Shown here piece by piece: positions 14,261 through 21,778 of a stretch of DNA of 64,000 bases. Origin of the DNA: UBA1563 sp041671545 (GTDB lineage: Bacteria > Bacteroidota > Ignavibacteria > Ignavibacteriales > Ignavibacteriaceae); NCBI GenBank assembly GCA_041671545.1, contig JBAZBI010000015.1, positions 1-64,000 on the forward strand, given 5' to 3'. The translations under genes and the position numbers were made by a program. The notes beneath the pieces were generated by a model. The model had not been told where the DNA came from, did no database searches, and worked only from the letters and a program-made list of their open reading frames with translations. Numbering within the stretch: the first letter of the stretch is position 1; each line of letters opens with the position of its first letter.

Positions 14261-14554
14261 ATGCGTCTGAATGAAAAATATTCTACCACTATAAAAGAAG
14301 CAGCCAAAAAGTATTTTGGGATGAATACAACTGTTTATCTTTTCGGGTCGAGAGTCGATGATTCAAAAAAAGGAGGGGATATTGACCTTTATATTGAGCC
14401 CGAGGGTAACGATGATCTACTTAAAAAAAAGCTGAAGATGCTGGCTGAACTGCATAAAATACTAGGCGAACAAAAAATTGATATTGTTATAAAAAGATCA
14501 GGTTCTTTGAGGTACATAGAAGAAGTAGCAAGGTCCGAGGGGAAACTACTTTGA
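14261..14554 (+). CDS. MNT-type minimal nucleotidyltransferase (antitoxin)
   Basis: 97 residues with Gly29-Ser30-Arg31 and Asp40-x-Asp42 (FGSRVDDSKKGGDIDLYIE), the signature of MNT-domain antitoxins. In characterised HEPN/MNT pairs the MNT protein neutralises the HEPN ribonuclease by AMPylating it. The stop TGA overlaps a TTG (TTTGA at 14550-14554) that opens a frame leading into the HEPN gene, typical of this operon. No RBS is evident before the ATG at 14261. Confidence 0.88.
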   Translation: MRLNEKYSTTIKEAAKKYFGMNTTVYLFGSRVDDSKKGGDIDLYIEPEGNDDLLKKKLKMLAELHKILGEQKIDIVIKRSGSLRYIEEVARSEGKLL

Positions 14555-14603
14555 AGAAAAGCAGCACTATACTTGAATCTGTTATAAATGAATGCAATAG
14601 CAT

Positions 14604-15023
14604 GTGCAAAGGATGGATAGCGCTTATAAAAAGATAGAACCTTCTTTACCGATCACCTCCGAAAAAGTTTTTAATTTGGATGAATGGGAAGTTGAGCATA
14701 TCGATCAGTATATTTTCCGCTTTTCAAAATTACATGATGCAATCGGGAACAAACTCCTTAAATCCGTCCTTACAGAACTAGGTGAAGAGGTTGCCAACAG
14801 ATCAGCTATTGACATTTTTAACAGAATGGAGCAGCTTGGAATTATTTCCGATTATGATCTTTGGAAAGAATTTCGTGACATAAAAAATGAACTTGCTCAC
14901 GACTATGAAGAAGATGAACATGAAGCCGCTGAAAAGATTAACTTGATCATCTCTAAAAAATCCGAACTCGAAAAATACCTTACTGACATTGTGAATTATT
15001 TGAATACAAAAAAAATAATTTAG
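14604..15023 (+). CDS. HEPN-domain toxin, possibly frameshifted at its start
   Basis: 139 residues from GTG 14604 (or ATG 14613). IEPSLPIT, QYIFRFSKLHDAIGNKLLKSVL and LWKEFRDIKNELAHDY are typical of the HEPN toxin paired with MNT. The usual R-N-x-L-x-H reads K94-N-E-L-A-H99, with Arg91 three residues earlier, so the catalytic Arg may be replaced. Family members have about 15-20 more N-terminal residues: a frame from TTG 14551 (LKKSSTILESVINECN), overlapping the MNT stop, would supply them, but a one-base loss near 14600 puts it out of frame. It may be inactive. Confidence 0.8.
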   Translation: MQRMDSAYKKIEPSLPITSEKVFNLDEWEVEHIDQYIFRFSKLHDAIGNKLLKSVLTELGEEVANRSAIDIFNRMEQLGIISDYDLWKEFRDIKNELAHDYEEDEHEAAEKINLIISKKSELEKYLTDIVNYLNTKKII

Positions 15024-15257
15024 TGTATTAATAATATAGAATATTGTTACTCGTCACTTGTTCTCCCTTTTTCAGCCAAAGTCTGATCCGCCTCTGGTGG
15101 ATAATTTATTCCCTTTTTACTTAACACTATACACAAATACACGACTCCACAACTCATGAGAATGTGAGACTTTGGGAGGGAATGTCCCTCAACATCGCGT
15201 ATGATGAATTATTTAATTACCACTGAGTAAAATTTAAAAAAGTTTTTAAATATTAAT

Positions 15258-15766
15258 ATGCAAAAGACATTACAAAAAATAAATGAACTAGTAGAAAAGA
15301 ATATTATTAATGCCTATACTATTGCCGGGGGATGGCTCAATTCTATTATATAGAACCATCAGTTACGTACAACCTGGATTTGATTATCCACATTTCCGGT
15401 GAAGAAAATAATCTAAATCCTTTATCACCAATTTATAATTGGGCAGATGAGAATGGCTATATGACAGAAGGGGAGCACATCATCATTGAGGAGATGCCGG
15501 TTCAGTTTTTATTAGCTTATAACGAATTAGTTGAAGAGGCGTTACAGAATTGTGTTGGAATTACTATCTTCAATGAACGGACTTTTATTTTGAGCGCAGA
15601 ATATGTAATGGCTATTATGTTGCAGACGGGGAGGATAACTGATAAAGAAAGACTTGCCAAATTTTTTATTGAAGCGGAGTTTAATAAGGTAAAATTTTTT
15701 GAGCTTGTAAAACGTTTCAGTTTAGAAGAAACGTATAAAAAATCCTATGGTGATAAGAATGGATAA
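15258..15766 (+). pseudogene. Frameshifted nucleotidyltransferase, paralogue of 27776
   Basis: From ATG 15258 the frame reads MQKTLQKINELVEKNIINAYTIAGG, matching the N terminus of the 27776 protein, then a G-run (15326-15331) is one base short and the reading continues from 15332 (MAQFYYIEPSVTYNLDLI) in another frame. The first of the two metal-binding aspartates is also changed: TYNLDL here, TYDLDL in the paralogue. Frameshift plus loss of a catalytic residue argue for decay and not only a sequencing error. It is followed by the small partner gene, overlapping by 8 bases. Confidence 0.8.
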
Positions 15767-15944
15767 AAACTACCTTTTACATGTTGCAGATTCCAAAATT
15801 GCTTATCATAAGAAGAAAGCAAAAATGTCCTATGAGGAGAAGGTAATGATTATTATTGAACTCCAAAAAGTAAAAGATGAATTTCAACGCAGCAACGGAA
15901 ATAATCCAAAGCCGGGAAAAAACGTTTGGAGATTTCAACTCTAA
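15759..15944 (+). CDS. Small partner of the nucleotidyltransferase module
   Basis: 61 residues (MDKNYLLHVADSKIAYHKKKAKMSYEEKVMIIIELQKVKDEF ..., C terminus NVWRFQL), closely related to the protein at 28278. It is mostly one amphipathic, charged helix. The ATG overlaps the end of the upstream frame (AATGGATAA), as in the paralogue. It is probably the antitoxin or binding partner of the nucleotidyltransferase; the family has no name I recognise. Confidence 0.65.
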   Translation: MDKNYLLHVADSKIAYHKKKAKMSYEEKVMIIIELQKVKDEFQRSNGNNPKPGKNVWRFQL

Positions 15945-16227
15945 GCCCCTCGGCTTCGCCCGGGAAGAGAACCTGGGGACAAGGAGGAGACTAGAGGACA
16001 ATGAGAGATGTGTAGGATCGAATTCCCTTGACTTCGCTCGGGATGACGAATAGGAGCAAGATCACGAGCATGGGGTGATTCGCCGCGGCGAAGTTGAATT
16101 GACGAATGAGAATTGATAACTGAGAATTGAAATTGATAGTAAACCGATAAACCGGCTATAATGAAAATGACATGGCTTAATTTATATTTGTTTGTATTTA
16201 CAAAAAAATTATTAGAAGGTAATTAAA
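15945..16227. other. Intergenic region with palindromic words
   Basis: No gene. It contains 'ctcggcttcgcccggg', 'cttgacttcgctcggg' and 'cgccgcggcgaag', repeat words that recur at 17868 and 28491. Confidence 0.4.
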
Positions 16228-16485
16228 ATGGAAGCTATAAAAATTCGGAAAAGAATTAATTCTTCTTCTTTAACCATTAGTAATTTGGATAAGTTTAAAG
16301 GTAAAGATGTCGAGATTATAATAATAACTGAGCAAGAGTTGCTTGCTGAAAATAGTCCGGACAGGAAAGGTGCAAAAACTAAAAGTGTCGCCGGTATATT
16401 AGAACGGTATAAAGACCCATTAAAAAAAGCAAAAGAAGCAATTGCATGGGGATTGGCTGTAAATGGTAAATATGCAAATAGCTGA
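16228..16485 (+). CDS. Antitoxin of a PIN toxin (VapB-like)
   Basis: 85 residues. MEAIKIRKRINSSSLTISNLDKFKGKDVEIIII has the beta-rich N terminus of small AbrB/VapB-like or DUF antitoxins, followed by a helical toxin-binding tail (GILERYKDPLKKAKEAIAWGLA). TAGAAGGTAATTAAA ATG gives an acceptable ribosome site. It overlaps the PIN toxin gene by 23 bases, so the pair is co-translated. Such antitoxins usually also repress their own operon. Confidence 0.75.
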   Translation: MEAIKIRKRINSSSLTISNLDKFKGKDVEIIIITEQELLAENSPDRKGAKTKSVAGILERYKDPLKKAKEAIAWGLAVNGKYANS

Positions 16486-16843
16486 TGCAAATGTTATTTT
16501 AAGATACTTACTAAAAGACGATAAAACCCAATTTGGTCAAGCTAAATTAATTTTAGAGAAAAATGGAATATTTATCCCTTTTGAAATTACCGCTGAGATT
16601 GTGTATGTGTTAGAAAAGGTTTATAACATTAGCAGGGAAGAGATTAGTAGCACACTAAGCATACTTTTTACCTATGACAATTTATCTTTTATAAATAAAA
16701 AAATAGTTCTAAAGGCTCTAGAATTTTACTCATCATATAAATTGGATTACGCCGATTCTCTCCTCTGTGCTTATAAAGCTATTGAGAATCATGAAATTTT
16801 TACTTTTGACAAAAGGCTTTTGAAAGTTTTAGATAGTATTTAG
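16463..16843 (+). CDS. PIN-domain toxin (VapC-like)
   Basis: 126 residues (123 if the second ATG, 16472, is used). Acidic metal ligands are in place: Asp8 (ADANVILRYLLKDD), Glu in PFEITAEIVY, Asp in LDYADSLLCAY and Asp in FTFDKRL. VapC PIN toxins cleave tRNA or rRNA. It overlaps its antitoxin upstream. All motifs are intact, so the toxin is probably functional. Confidence 0.88.
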   Translation: MVNMQIADANVILRYLLKDDKTQFGQAKLILEKNGIFIPFEITAEIVYVLEKVYNISREEISSTLSILFTYDNLSFINKKIVLKALEFYSSYKLDYADSLLCAYKAIENHEIFTFDKRLLKVLDSI

Positions 16844-16892
16844 AATTAACCCATAGAGCGGTAAACCGCAAGTACAAAGTAAAAAGTGTAAA

Positions 16893-17279
16893 GTGACAAC
16901 CGAAGAAAAGCTGGAAACATTAAAAAAAATATTTTGGGACTATAATACCGAAATGTTACCGCTCAATAAAATTGTGGCAGGCGATTTAAAGAGTATTGAA
17001 GAGTATGAACGGGCACTGCTCTTAAACCGCATGCTTGAACGGTTATCATGGTATGATCTTTTAGATATTCTAAGTCTCAAGACTCTAAAAGAATATCTGA
17101 CAAAAGAAACAATTTCGAGAATTCGATTTATCGAATTAAGGAATAAATATGAATACTTACGAAGTGTACTATCGGGAGAACCTCTATCCTTTACAGGATG
17201 GGGTGATGCATATTATTCAAAAATTAAACACACCCTTTTTTCTAACAGGTGGTACAGCACTAAGCAGACACTACTTTAA
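16893..17279 (+). CDS. AbiEii-partner-like small protein
   Basis: Starts at GTG and runs 128 codons. The first ~95 residues (EEKLETLKKIFWDYN, LLLNRMLERLSWYDLLDIL, IELRNKYEYLRSVL) look like the small helical proteins encoded before AbiEii-type nucleotidyltransferases. The last ~40 codons overlap the next gene by 131 bases in another frame and have no protein character (YSKIKHTLFSNRWYSTKQ), so the original stop was probably lost by mutation. Function unknown; likely antitoxin or partner. Confidence 0.6.
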   Translation: MTTEEKLETLKKIFWDYNTEMLPLNKIVAGDLKSIEEYERALLLNRMLERLSWYDLLDILSLKTLKEYLTKETISRIRFIELRNKYEYLRSVLSGEPLSFTGWGDAYYSKIKHTLFSNRWYSTKQTLL

Positions 17280-17856
17280 TCATCGTTTTTCGGATGATTT
17301 GGACCTATTTGTAAACGATTTTAACAAATTCCATGAACTGACAGATGAGATATTGATTTCGTTTAGTTCCAACAAACACGAAAAAACATTTCTTTTAGAG
17401 AAAGCTTCAATTAAGAGATATGAAAGTTTTTCTCAATTATTTGTATCGAAGACTTTAGAGCCTGAAATAAAATTAAAAATTGATCTTGTTAATGATGTGG
17501 CTCCACATTACGGCGATTTTGAGAAGAATGATAAGTTGGGACTAATTGACAGTTGGCGGAACATCTTATCAAATAAATTAACCGCGCTGTTTAGGTTTGA
17601 ACCTAAAGATATTGCAGATATTTGGATAATTGCCCGAAATAAAAAATTAAATTGGAAATCAATCATTCAAGAGGCAAAGACAAAGGAAGCTGGAGTTGAA
17701 CCGGAAGTAATCTTTAATATTCTTAAATCCTTTCCTGTTGGAGAGTTGAGTTTAATTAAATGGACGATAAAACCGGATTTTGATAAGATTAAAAATGATT
17801 TGAATATTATTGCAAACGATATCTTGTTTGGAAATGAAAATTCGTTGGCTGTGTGA
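17149..17856 (+). CDS. AbiEii/AbiGii-type nucleotidyltransferase toxin
   Basis: 235 residues. TPFFLTGGTALSRHYFNHR (28-46) followed by FSDDLDLFV with Asp50 and Asp52 is the nucleotidyltransferase core of the AbiEii (type IV toxin-antitoxin) family; SNKLTALFRFEPKDIADIWII is the conserved helical region. Relatives add nucleotides to tRNA or other targets and block phage growth by abortive infection. The partner is the preceding gene. Motifs are intact. Confidence 0.85.
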   Translation: MNTYEVYYRENLYPLQDGVMHIIQKLNTPFFLTGGTALSRHYFNHRFSDDLDLFVNDFNKFHELTDEILISFSSNKHEKTFLLEKASIKRYESFSQLFVSKTLEPEIKLKIDLVNDVAPHYGDFEKNDKLGLIDSWRNILSNKLTALFRFEPKDIADIWIIARNKKLNWKSIIQEAKTKEAGVEPEVIFNILKSFPVGELSLIKWTIKPDFDKIKNDLNIIANDILFGNENSLAV

Positions 17857-18231
17857 GAGGGTGCCACTCGGCTTCGCCCGGGGAGAGGATGGAAGGATTG
17901 TAGGATTTCAGCCAGAGGCTGACAGGTGAGCCAGAGGCTCATCAGCAGAAGGCTGAGATGATTTTTTTTATTCGTCAACCTGTCCCGTGAATTCAGAGAT
18001 TTTTACCCGCCTTTGGCGCGGATTATTTCACGGGATCGTCAATTCCGCTTGAGGGCGGACATGCTTGACATAAAAAATCCGTTGGCTAACTGATACATAT
18101 CAATACCTAGCGCGGTAAATCGCATGGTTGATGGATGAGTTTTGATGGATGATGGAATTGCACCAAATCGCCCAAAATATCTTGACACAAAAAACAAAAA
18201 GTTAACTGTCGATACAATAGAATGAAATAAA
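17857..18231. other. Intergenic palindrome cluster
   Basis: No gene. Short palindromic words cluster here: cagccagaggctg, gagccagaggctc, cagcagaaggctg, cccgcctttggcgcgg, ccgtgaattcagag, ttcacgggatcg. They belong to the GCC/GGC repeat family dispersed through the window. Confidence 0.55.
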
Positions 18232-18623
18232 ATGAGCCTGGTTGTAGACGCTTCGATAATAATTGCTGTACTTACAAACGAAAAGAACAAGAGTAATTTG
18301 ATAAGAGTAACAGTGGGAGAGGATCTATTAGCTCCCTCATCATTGCACCGGGAAATCGGGAATGCATTTTCCGCAATGTTTAAGAGAAATCGAATTACGC
18401 TCGAGCAGGCAAAAAAGCTATGGAATATTATTCCTTAATTCCTCTGCGTTTTCTGGAAGTAGATATATCCAAAGCTTTGGAAATTGCGTTTAATTATTCA
18501 ATTTATGCTTATGATGCATATTTTCTTGAATGTTCAAGGAAAAATAATTCAGCGTTTATTACATTGGACGAAAGTTTAAAAGCAATAGCAAAGAAAATGA
18601 AAGTTAAGGTGATAGAGGTTTGA
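18232..18623 (+). pseudogene. PIN-domain toxin split by a frameshift
   Basis: The 5' part reads MSLVVDASIIIAVLTNEKNK ... EQAKKLWNIIP and stops at 18438; the 3' part continues in another frame as AMEYYSLIPLRFLEVDISKALEIAFNYSIYAYDAYFLECS ... ITLDESL to 18623. Adding one A to the run of six at about 18411-18416 joins them into one 130-residue PIN protein with all acidic residues (Asp6, YAYDAYF, TLDES). This is either an inactivated toxin, a homopolymer sequencing error, or slippage-controlled expression. The antitoxin starts two bases after the stop. Confidence 0.8.
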
Positions 18624-18624
18624 T

Positions 18625-18876
18625 ATGAAAACCTATACATATAGCGAGGCAAGACAAAAACTAACTGCATTATTTGAGATAGCTAAAAATGAAGGTAAAG
18701 TGCTTATTACCCGAAAAGATGGATCTGTATTTGAGCTAAAAGCGCTTTCGAGAAAACGTTCTCCTTTAGAAATTGAAGGTATTAATATTAAAATTAAGCG
18801 TGAAGAGATTATTGATTTACTAAAAGAAGTGCGTGAAAGGAAGATGGAAAAGAGATGGGTAACAAGTAAAAAGTGA
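18625..18876 (+). CDS. Phd/YefM-like antitoxin
   Basis: 83 residues. YTYSEARQKLTALFEIAKNEGKVLITRKDGSVFELKAL has the Phd/YefM N-terminal DNA-binding fold pattern ('s.ar..l..ll..a.. g.v.I.r.dG'), followed by a charged toxin-binding tail (REEIIDLLKEVRERKMEKRW). It lies after its PIN toxin, the reverse of the common order. The gene remains intact although the toxin is frameshifted. Confidence 0.75.
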   Translation: MKTYTYSEARQKLTALFEIAKNEGKVLITRKDGSVFELKALSRKRSPLEIEGINIKIKREEIIDLLKEVRERKMEKRWVTSKK

Positions 18877-19074
18877 CAAGTATCAAGTTGAAAGATTTAG
18901 AGTTGGAGCTGGATTAAGAGCAATGTCACAATTAGTGCAGATGAAGGATTTTCACCAGAGACTGACCAGATTAAGCAGAGGATTATAAATAAAATGAGCA
19001 TGGGGAGAAAGGATGTTTTAAAAAGAAACTCCCATCTTCTTTTCAGAAAACAGGAGTTCCCATTCAGGTTAGGC

Positions 19075-19767
19075 TTATGCAGCGCCACTCATAAACGTTT
19101 TGGCATATTGAACAGGGTTGTTCGATGCGTCAAACGTGATAAGGGTGTTGTAGATCTTCTTCTCCTGGTATTGTGCCAGAGTATCTGTGTCTGCAGTTGA
19201 AAGCAGAGAAGTGAAACTCAACTGAGCCACAAGGTCTATTGGCTGAACCGGTGAAAATACCGGTAGTACTTCATACGCATTGATCCCCTCAAGGGAAGGA
19301 TTTTTTGCGAAGATGAGAGAGATGAGCATGATGGATACTTCTACAGCCGGATTGATCATAGAAGCCGCTGTTAACGGCAGCAGGGCGACCGAAAGTGATT
19401 CGTTTGAAAGGAGTGACGTATCAATCCTTGCACCGAATCCCCCTTTAGGTACAAGTTCCAATATTCCGGCAACATCGTTAAAACCCAGCAGCGGGTAGTT
19501 TAACGAAACTAATTTCTGGTACGGGGTCGCTCCCTTAGGAAGGGACTGCTGCCAGATTGTTTTAATAAGCGGAATACTGTTGATGACCGCGGCAAGTTTC
19601 AATGCTAATCTGAATTTTGCCGTACGCATTTGGAATTTTCCATCCATTGGTACAGCATATGATTTTGGCTTTTTAGCCGTGTAGTTTTTTCCGTTTCTCC
19701 GGCGGTAGACCACATCTCCAAACGAGCCGGTCATTTCCCCGAAGAATCTATTTTTTAATTGAGCCAT
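19075..19767 (-). CDS. Uncharacterised protein, DUF6266-like
   Basis: 230 residues on the minus strand. The N terminus (FFGEMTGSFGDVVYRRRNGKNYTAKKPKSY) resembles the 'G..G.vvyr...Gk.y.r.kp' opening of DUF6266-type proteins common in Bacteroidetes; I infer this from pattern only. The rest is beta-rich with several hydrophobic strands and no signal peptide. GAGTAAAAA precedes the ATG. It points away from the neighbouring toxin module and I cannot assign a function. Confidence 0.65.
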   Translation of the reverse strand: MAQLKNRFFGEMTGSFGDVVYRRRNGKNYTAKKPKSYAVPMDGKFQMRTAKFRLALKLAAVINSIPLIKTIWQQSLPKGATPYQKLVSLNYPLLGFNDVAGILELVPKGGFGARIDTSLLSNESLSVALLPLTAASMINPAVEVSIMLISLIFAKNPSLEGINAYEVLPVFSPVQPIDLVAQLSFTSLLSTADTDTLAQYQEKKIYNTLITFDASNNPVQYAKTFMSGAA

Positions 19768-20517
19768 TTTTTACTCCAAGTTTATTATTAGATAAAATTA
19801 CAATTAACAAAAAACAAATAACAAGAATTTAGTTTTTAGCTATCCGTGGTCAGTAAAATATAAAAGAACATAGAAGATTAAATCCGGAGACTGTTTCACC
19901 GCAGAGGGCGCAAAGAACGGAAACAAGTTTGCAGTAGGCAAAATTCTGATTCGCCGCCGCGGACTGACCACTGAGGACTACTTGCGCGGGGGCGCGGATG
20001 GGAATTGAGAGCCACCCGAATCCGAGGTTTAACAGGAGAACGTTTTCACTTAGCTGAGCAAAGGCTTTCAACGACTTTAAAACGACTTTGTAACGACTCT
20101 GTGACGATTTGGTAACGACTTTTATCCCCGGCAGCGATGCTTTTATTGTTAACTGCCGGTTTATTTCATTTGAGATTATTGACATTGGTTTTGCTCATGT
20201 TTGTAGTAATGGATAAAGTAACAAGTAACAAGTAACAAGTAGAAAGTATCAAGTAACAAGTGAAGGAATAGAGAGTACTTAGAAACTTCTATAAGATAAA
20301 CTCTGTTACCAAGCTTTTTTGCCATTTATGATCTATTAAAAATATTTTACGGTAAAGTGGCAAAAAATTGAGTGATAGGAGTTTATCTATTGCAGGGCAA
20401 GCTGAAAATATTTTCTAAGCATAAACAAGTGATCTGATAATTTATAAAAGGGCTTCGAGGAATTTTTCAAGTTTTAGACCCGGTAATTAATTACGTTTAA
20501 ATAGACAGGAGGTAGTA
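19768..20517. other. Intergenic region with repeats and a large symmetric hairpin
   Basis: A minus-strand frame at 19850-20185 is possible but weak; part of it is a degenerate repeat (acgactttaaaacgactttgtaacgac, 20068-20122). The 8-base word aagtaaca repeats at 20216-20262. A nested inverted repeat lies at 20294-20388, 130 bases before the sigma-like gene. Confidence 0.5.
20294..20388. repeat. Nested symmetric inverted repeat
   Basis: Outer arms AGATAAACTC (20294-20303) and GAGTTTATCT (20379-20388) and inner arms TTTTTTGCCA (20315-20324) and TGGCAAAAAA (20358-20367) are all perfect. The unpaired gaps between outer and inner arms are both 11 bases, so the structure is symmetric, with a 33-base loop. 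No T-run follows, so it is unlikely to be a terminator. Protein binding or a structured RNA are possible. Confidence 0.75.
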
Positions 20518-21186
20518 ATGATCGAAACTCCCGAAAAAATCCTTGAAGAAATGGAAGGTGTGCTTAAGAGAGTTGACGGCGCCTATACTATATGGCTTAA
20601 TTATGCACTGAAGCTGATGCATTTAGAATTTTCGGAAAAAACTTTAAGGAAGACAAACGCAAATGATATTCTTAGCGGAATTACAGAAAAGTTTTTAGAC
20701 CGGAAGAGAAATTGGGACAGTGAAAAATATCCCGATTTTTACAGGTTCATGTTTTTAGTTATTAAAAGTGAAATAGCGAATATTGCCAAGTTAAAAGATA
20801 GGTTAGTGTATGACCATTTTGAAAAACTTGACAATCGAGCAAAAGAACTTGAGAAGAGGGAAGAATTTGAATCACTTTCTAAATTTGAACAGCATGAAAA
20901 AAATGAAATTTCCGACTTTGAAGAAAGTGATGGGAAACATGATCTTGTTGACCGATGTTTTGACTCGTTAAACGGAAAAGATGAGGAGGAAGTTTTTGTA
21001 TTAATTATGGAAGGGAAGAAAACCCGACATATTTCTGCAGAATTACATTGGGAAAATAGAAAAGTTGAAGCTGTGATAAAACGCATCAGACGCAAAGCAG
21101 AGCCGATAATTTTTAATTATTTTAGAGAAAAAAAAATAGCATTGCCTCCGAAAATTGCCAGCTTAAAGGCATTTTCAGAAAAATAA
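20518..21186 (+). CDS. Sigma-70-like (ECF-type) regulator
   Basis: 222 residues after a strong AGGAGGTAGTA site. NANDILSGITEKFLDRKRNWDSEKYPDFYRFMFLVIKSEIANIAKLK resembles sigma region 2 of divergent ECF proteins, and the C-terminal EVFVLIMEGKKTRHISAELHWENRKVEAVIKRIRRKAEP resembles a region 4 helix-turn-helix. The linker (90-145) is long and acidic. Together with the next small gene and the ImmA-like protease it may form a regulatory cassette. The assignment rests on pattern and is moderate. Confidence 0.55.
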   Translation: MIETPEKILEEMEGVLKRVDGAYTIWLNYALKLMHLEFSEKTLRKTNANDILSGITEKFLDRKRNWDSEKYPDFYRFMFLVIKSEIANIAKLKDRLVYDHFEKLDNRAKELEKREEFESLSKFEQHEKNEISDFEESDGKHDLVDRCFDSLNGKDEEEVFVLIMEGKKTRHISAELHWENRKVEAVIKRIRRKAEPIIFNYFREKKIALPPKIASLKAFSEK

Positions 21187-21228
21187 ATATGCGCTATTGG
21201 AGGAAAAAATAACAAAGGAGAACAGGTT

Positions 21229-21585
21229 ATGGAGCTAACCACGGAGGAAAGACGAATTGTTGATACTTTTTATCTTGACCCGGAATTTGAGGAGAAGGAA
21301 ACTGCTGAGCAGTTCCTGAAGTTAAACGGGTATGACGGCGAACAGGGAGAAATAGCTTTTAAAAAATTTATAGCTTTAAAAAAAGCTGAATTTGCAATTA
21401 AAAAAGGGACTGAATTACAAAGAAAATTTGATATTGAACTGGATAAAGTAAAAAAAGGGAAAAATGAATCCGATGAAGAAGGGAAGAGGTATCAATTAGC
21501 TGCAAGAAATTTGGAGGAGCTAACAGGGAATGATAAAAAAGTTACTTTAGATAATTTGAAGGCGATTACTAAGTCGGCAAAGTAA
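21229..21585 (+). CDS. Uncharacterised small charged protein
   Basis: 118 residues, AAGGAGAACA upstream of the ATG. It is helical and highly charged (EFEEKETAEQFLKLNGYDGEQGEIAFKKF, LQRKFDIELDKVKKGKNESDEEGKRYQ). No domain recognised. It follows the sigma-like gene by 42 bases and its stop codon merges with the left end of a palindromic repeat element. Its role could be linked to the sigma-like protein, but this is only proximity. Confidence 0.55.
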   Translation: MELTTEERRIVDTFYLDPEFEEKETAEQFLKLNGYDGEQGEIAFKKFIALKKAEFAIKKGTELQRKFDIELDKVKKGKNESDEEGKRYQLAARNLEELTGNDKKVTLDNLKAITKSAK

Positions 21586-21730
21586 CCCCTCCCCCGCCTG
21601 AGGCGGGCAGGCTAGCCTCCCCTTTGCAAAAGGGGAGGAGCAGAACCTCACCCTCGGTTCCTCTCCTTTCCGCCAAAGGCGGATATATTCAGGAGAGGGA
21701 AGGAACATGGAAAGTAAAGGGGGGGAGTAA
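21583..21730. repeat. Palindrome-rich repeat element, intergenic copy
   Basis: Begins TAACCCCTCCCCCGCC and contains gaggcgggcaggctagcctcc, aggggaggagcagaacctcacc, ttccgccaaaggcggatatattcaggagagggaagg. The same element, in the same orientation and over about 150 bases, lies inside the ImmA-like gene at 22044-22215. It has several internal hairpins (CCGCCTGAGGCGGG, CCGCCAAAGGCGG) and no gene, so it resembles a REP/MITE-type element. Confidence 0.85.
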
Positions 21731-21778
21731 AGCAGGAAGGGGAGGGAATAAAAGGGAGAGGTTTATTTTGAGAGGAGA

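Larger units (their letters stand above)
15083..15944 (+). repeat. Segmental duplication, copy 1 (nucleotidyltransferase module)
   Basis: About 860 bases, including the leader and both genes, are repeated at 27601-28463. The leader (tttactt aacactatacacaaatacacg and onward) is almost identical, while the coding parts have diverged more. The shared promoter-like leader indicates a duplicated transcription unit. Confidence 0.9.

Noticed and set aside
19850..20185. Minus-strand 111-codon frame
   Set aside because: Part of it is a degenerate acgactt repeat; the N-terminal half might be a gene remnant, but composition and lack of a family make it unsupported.
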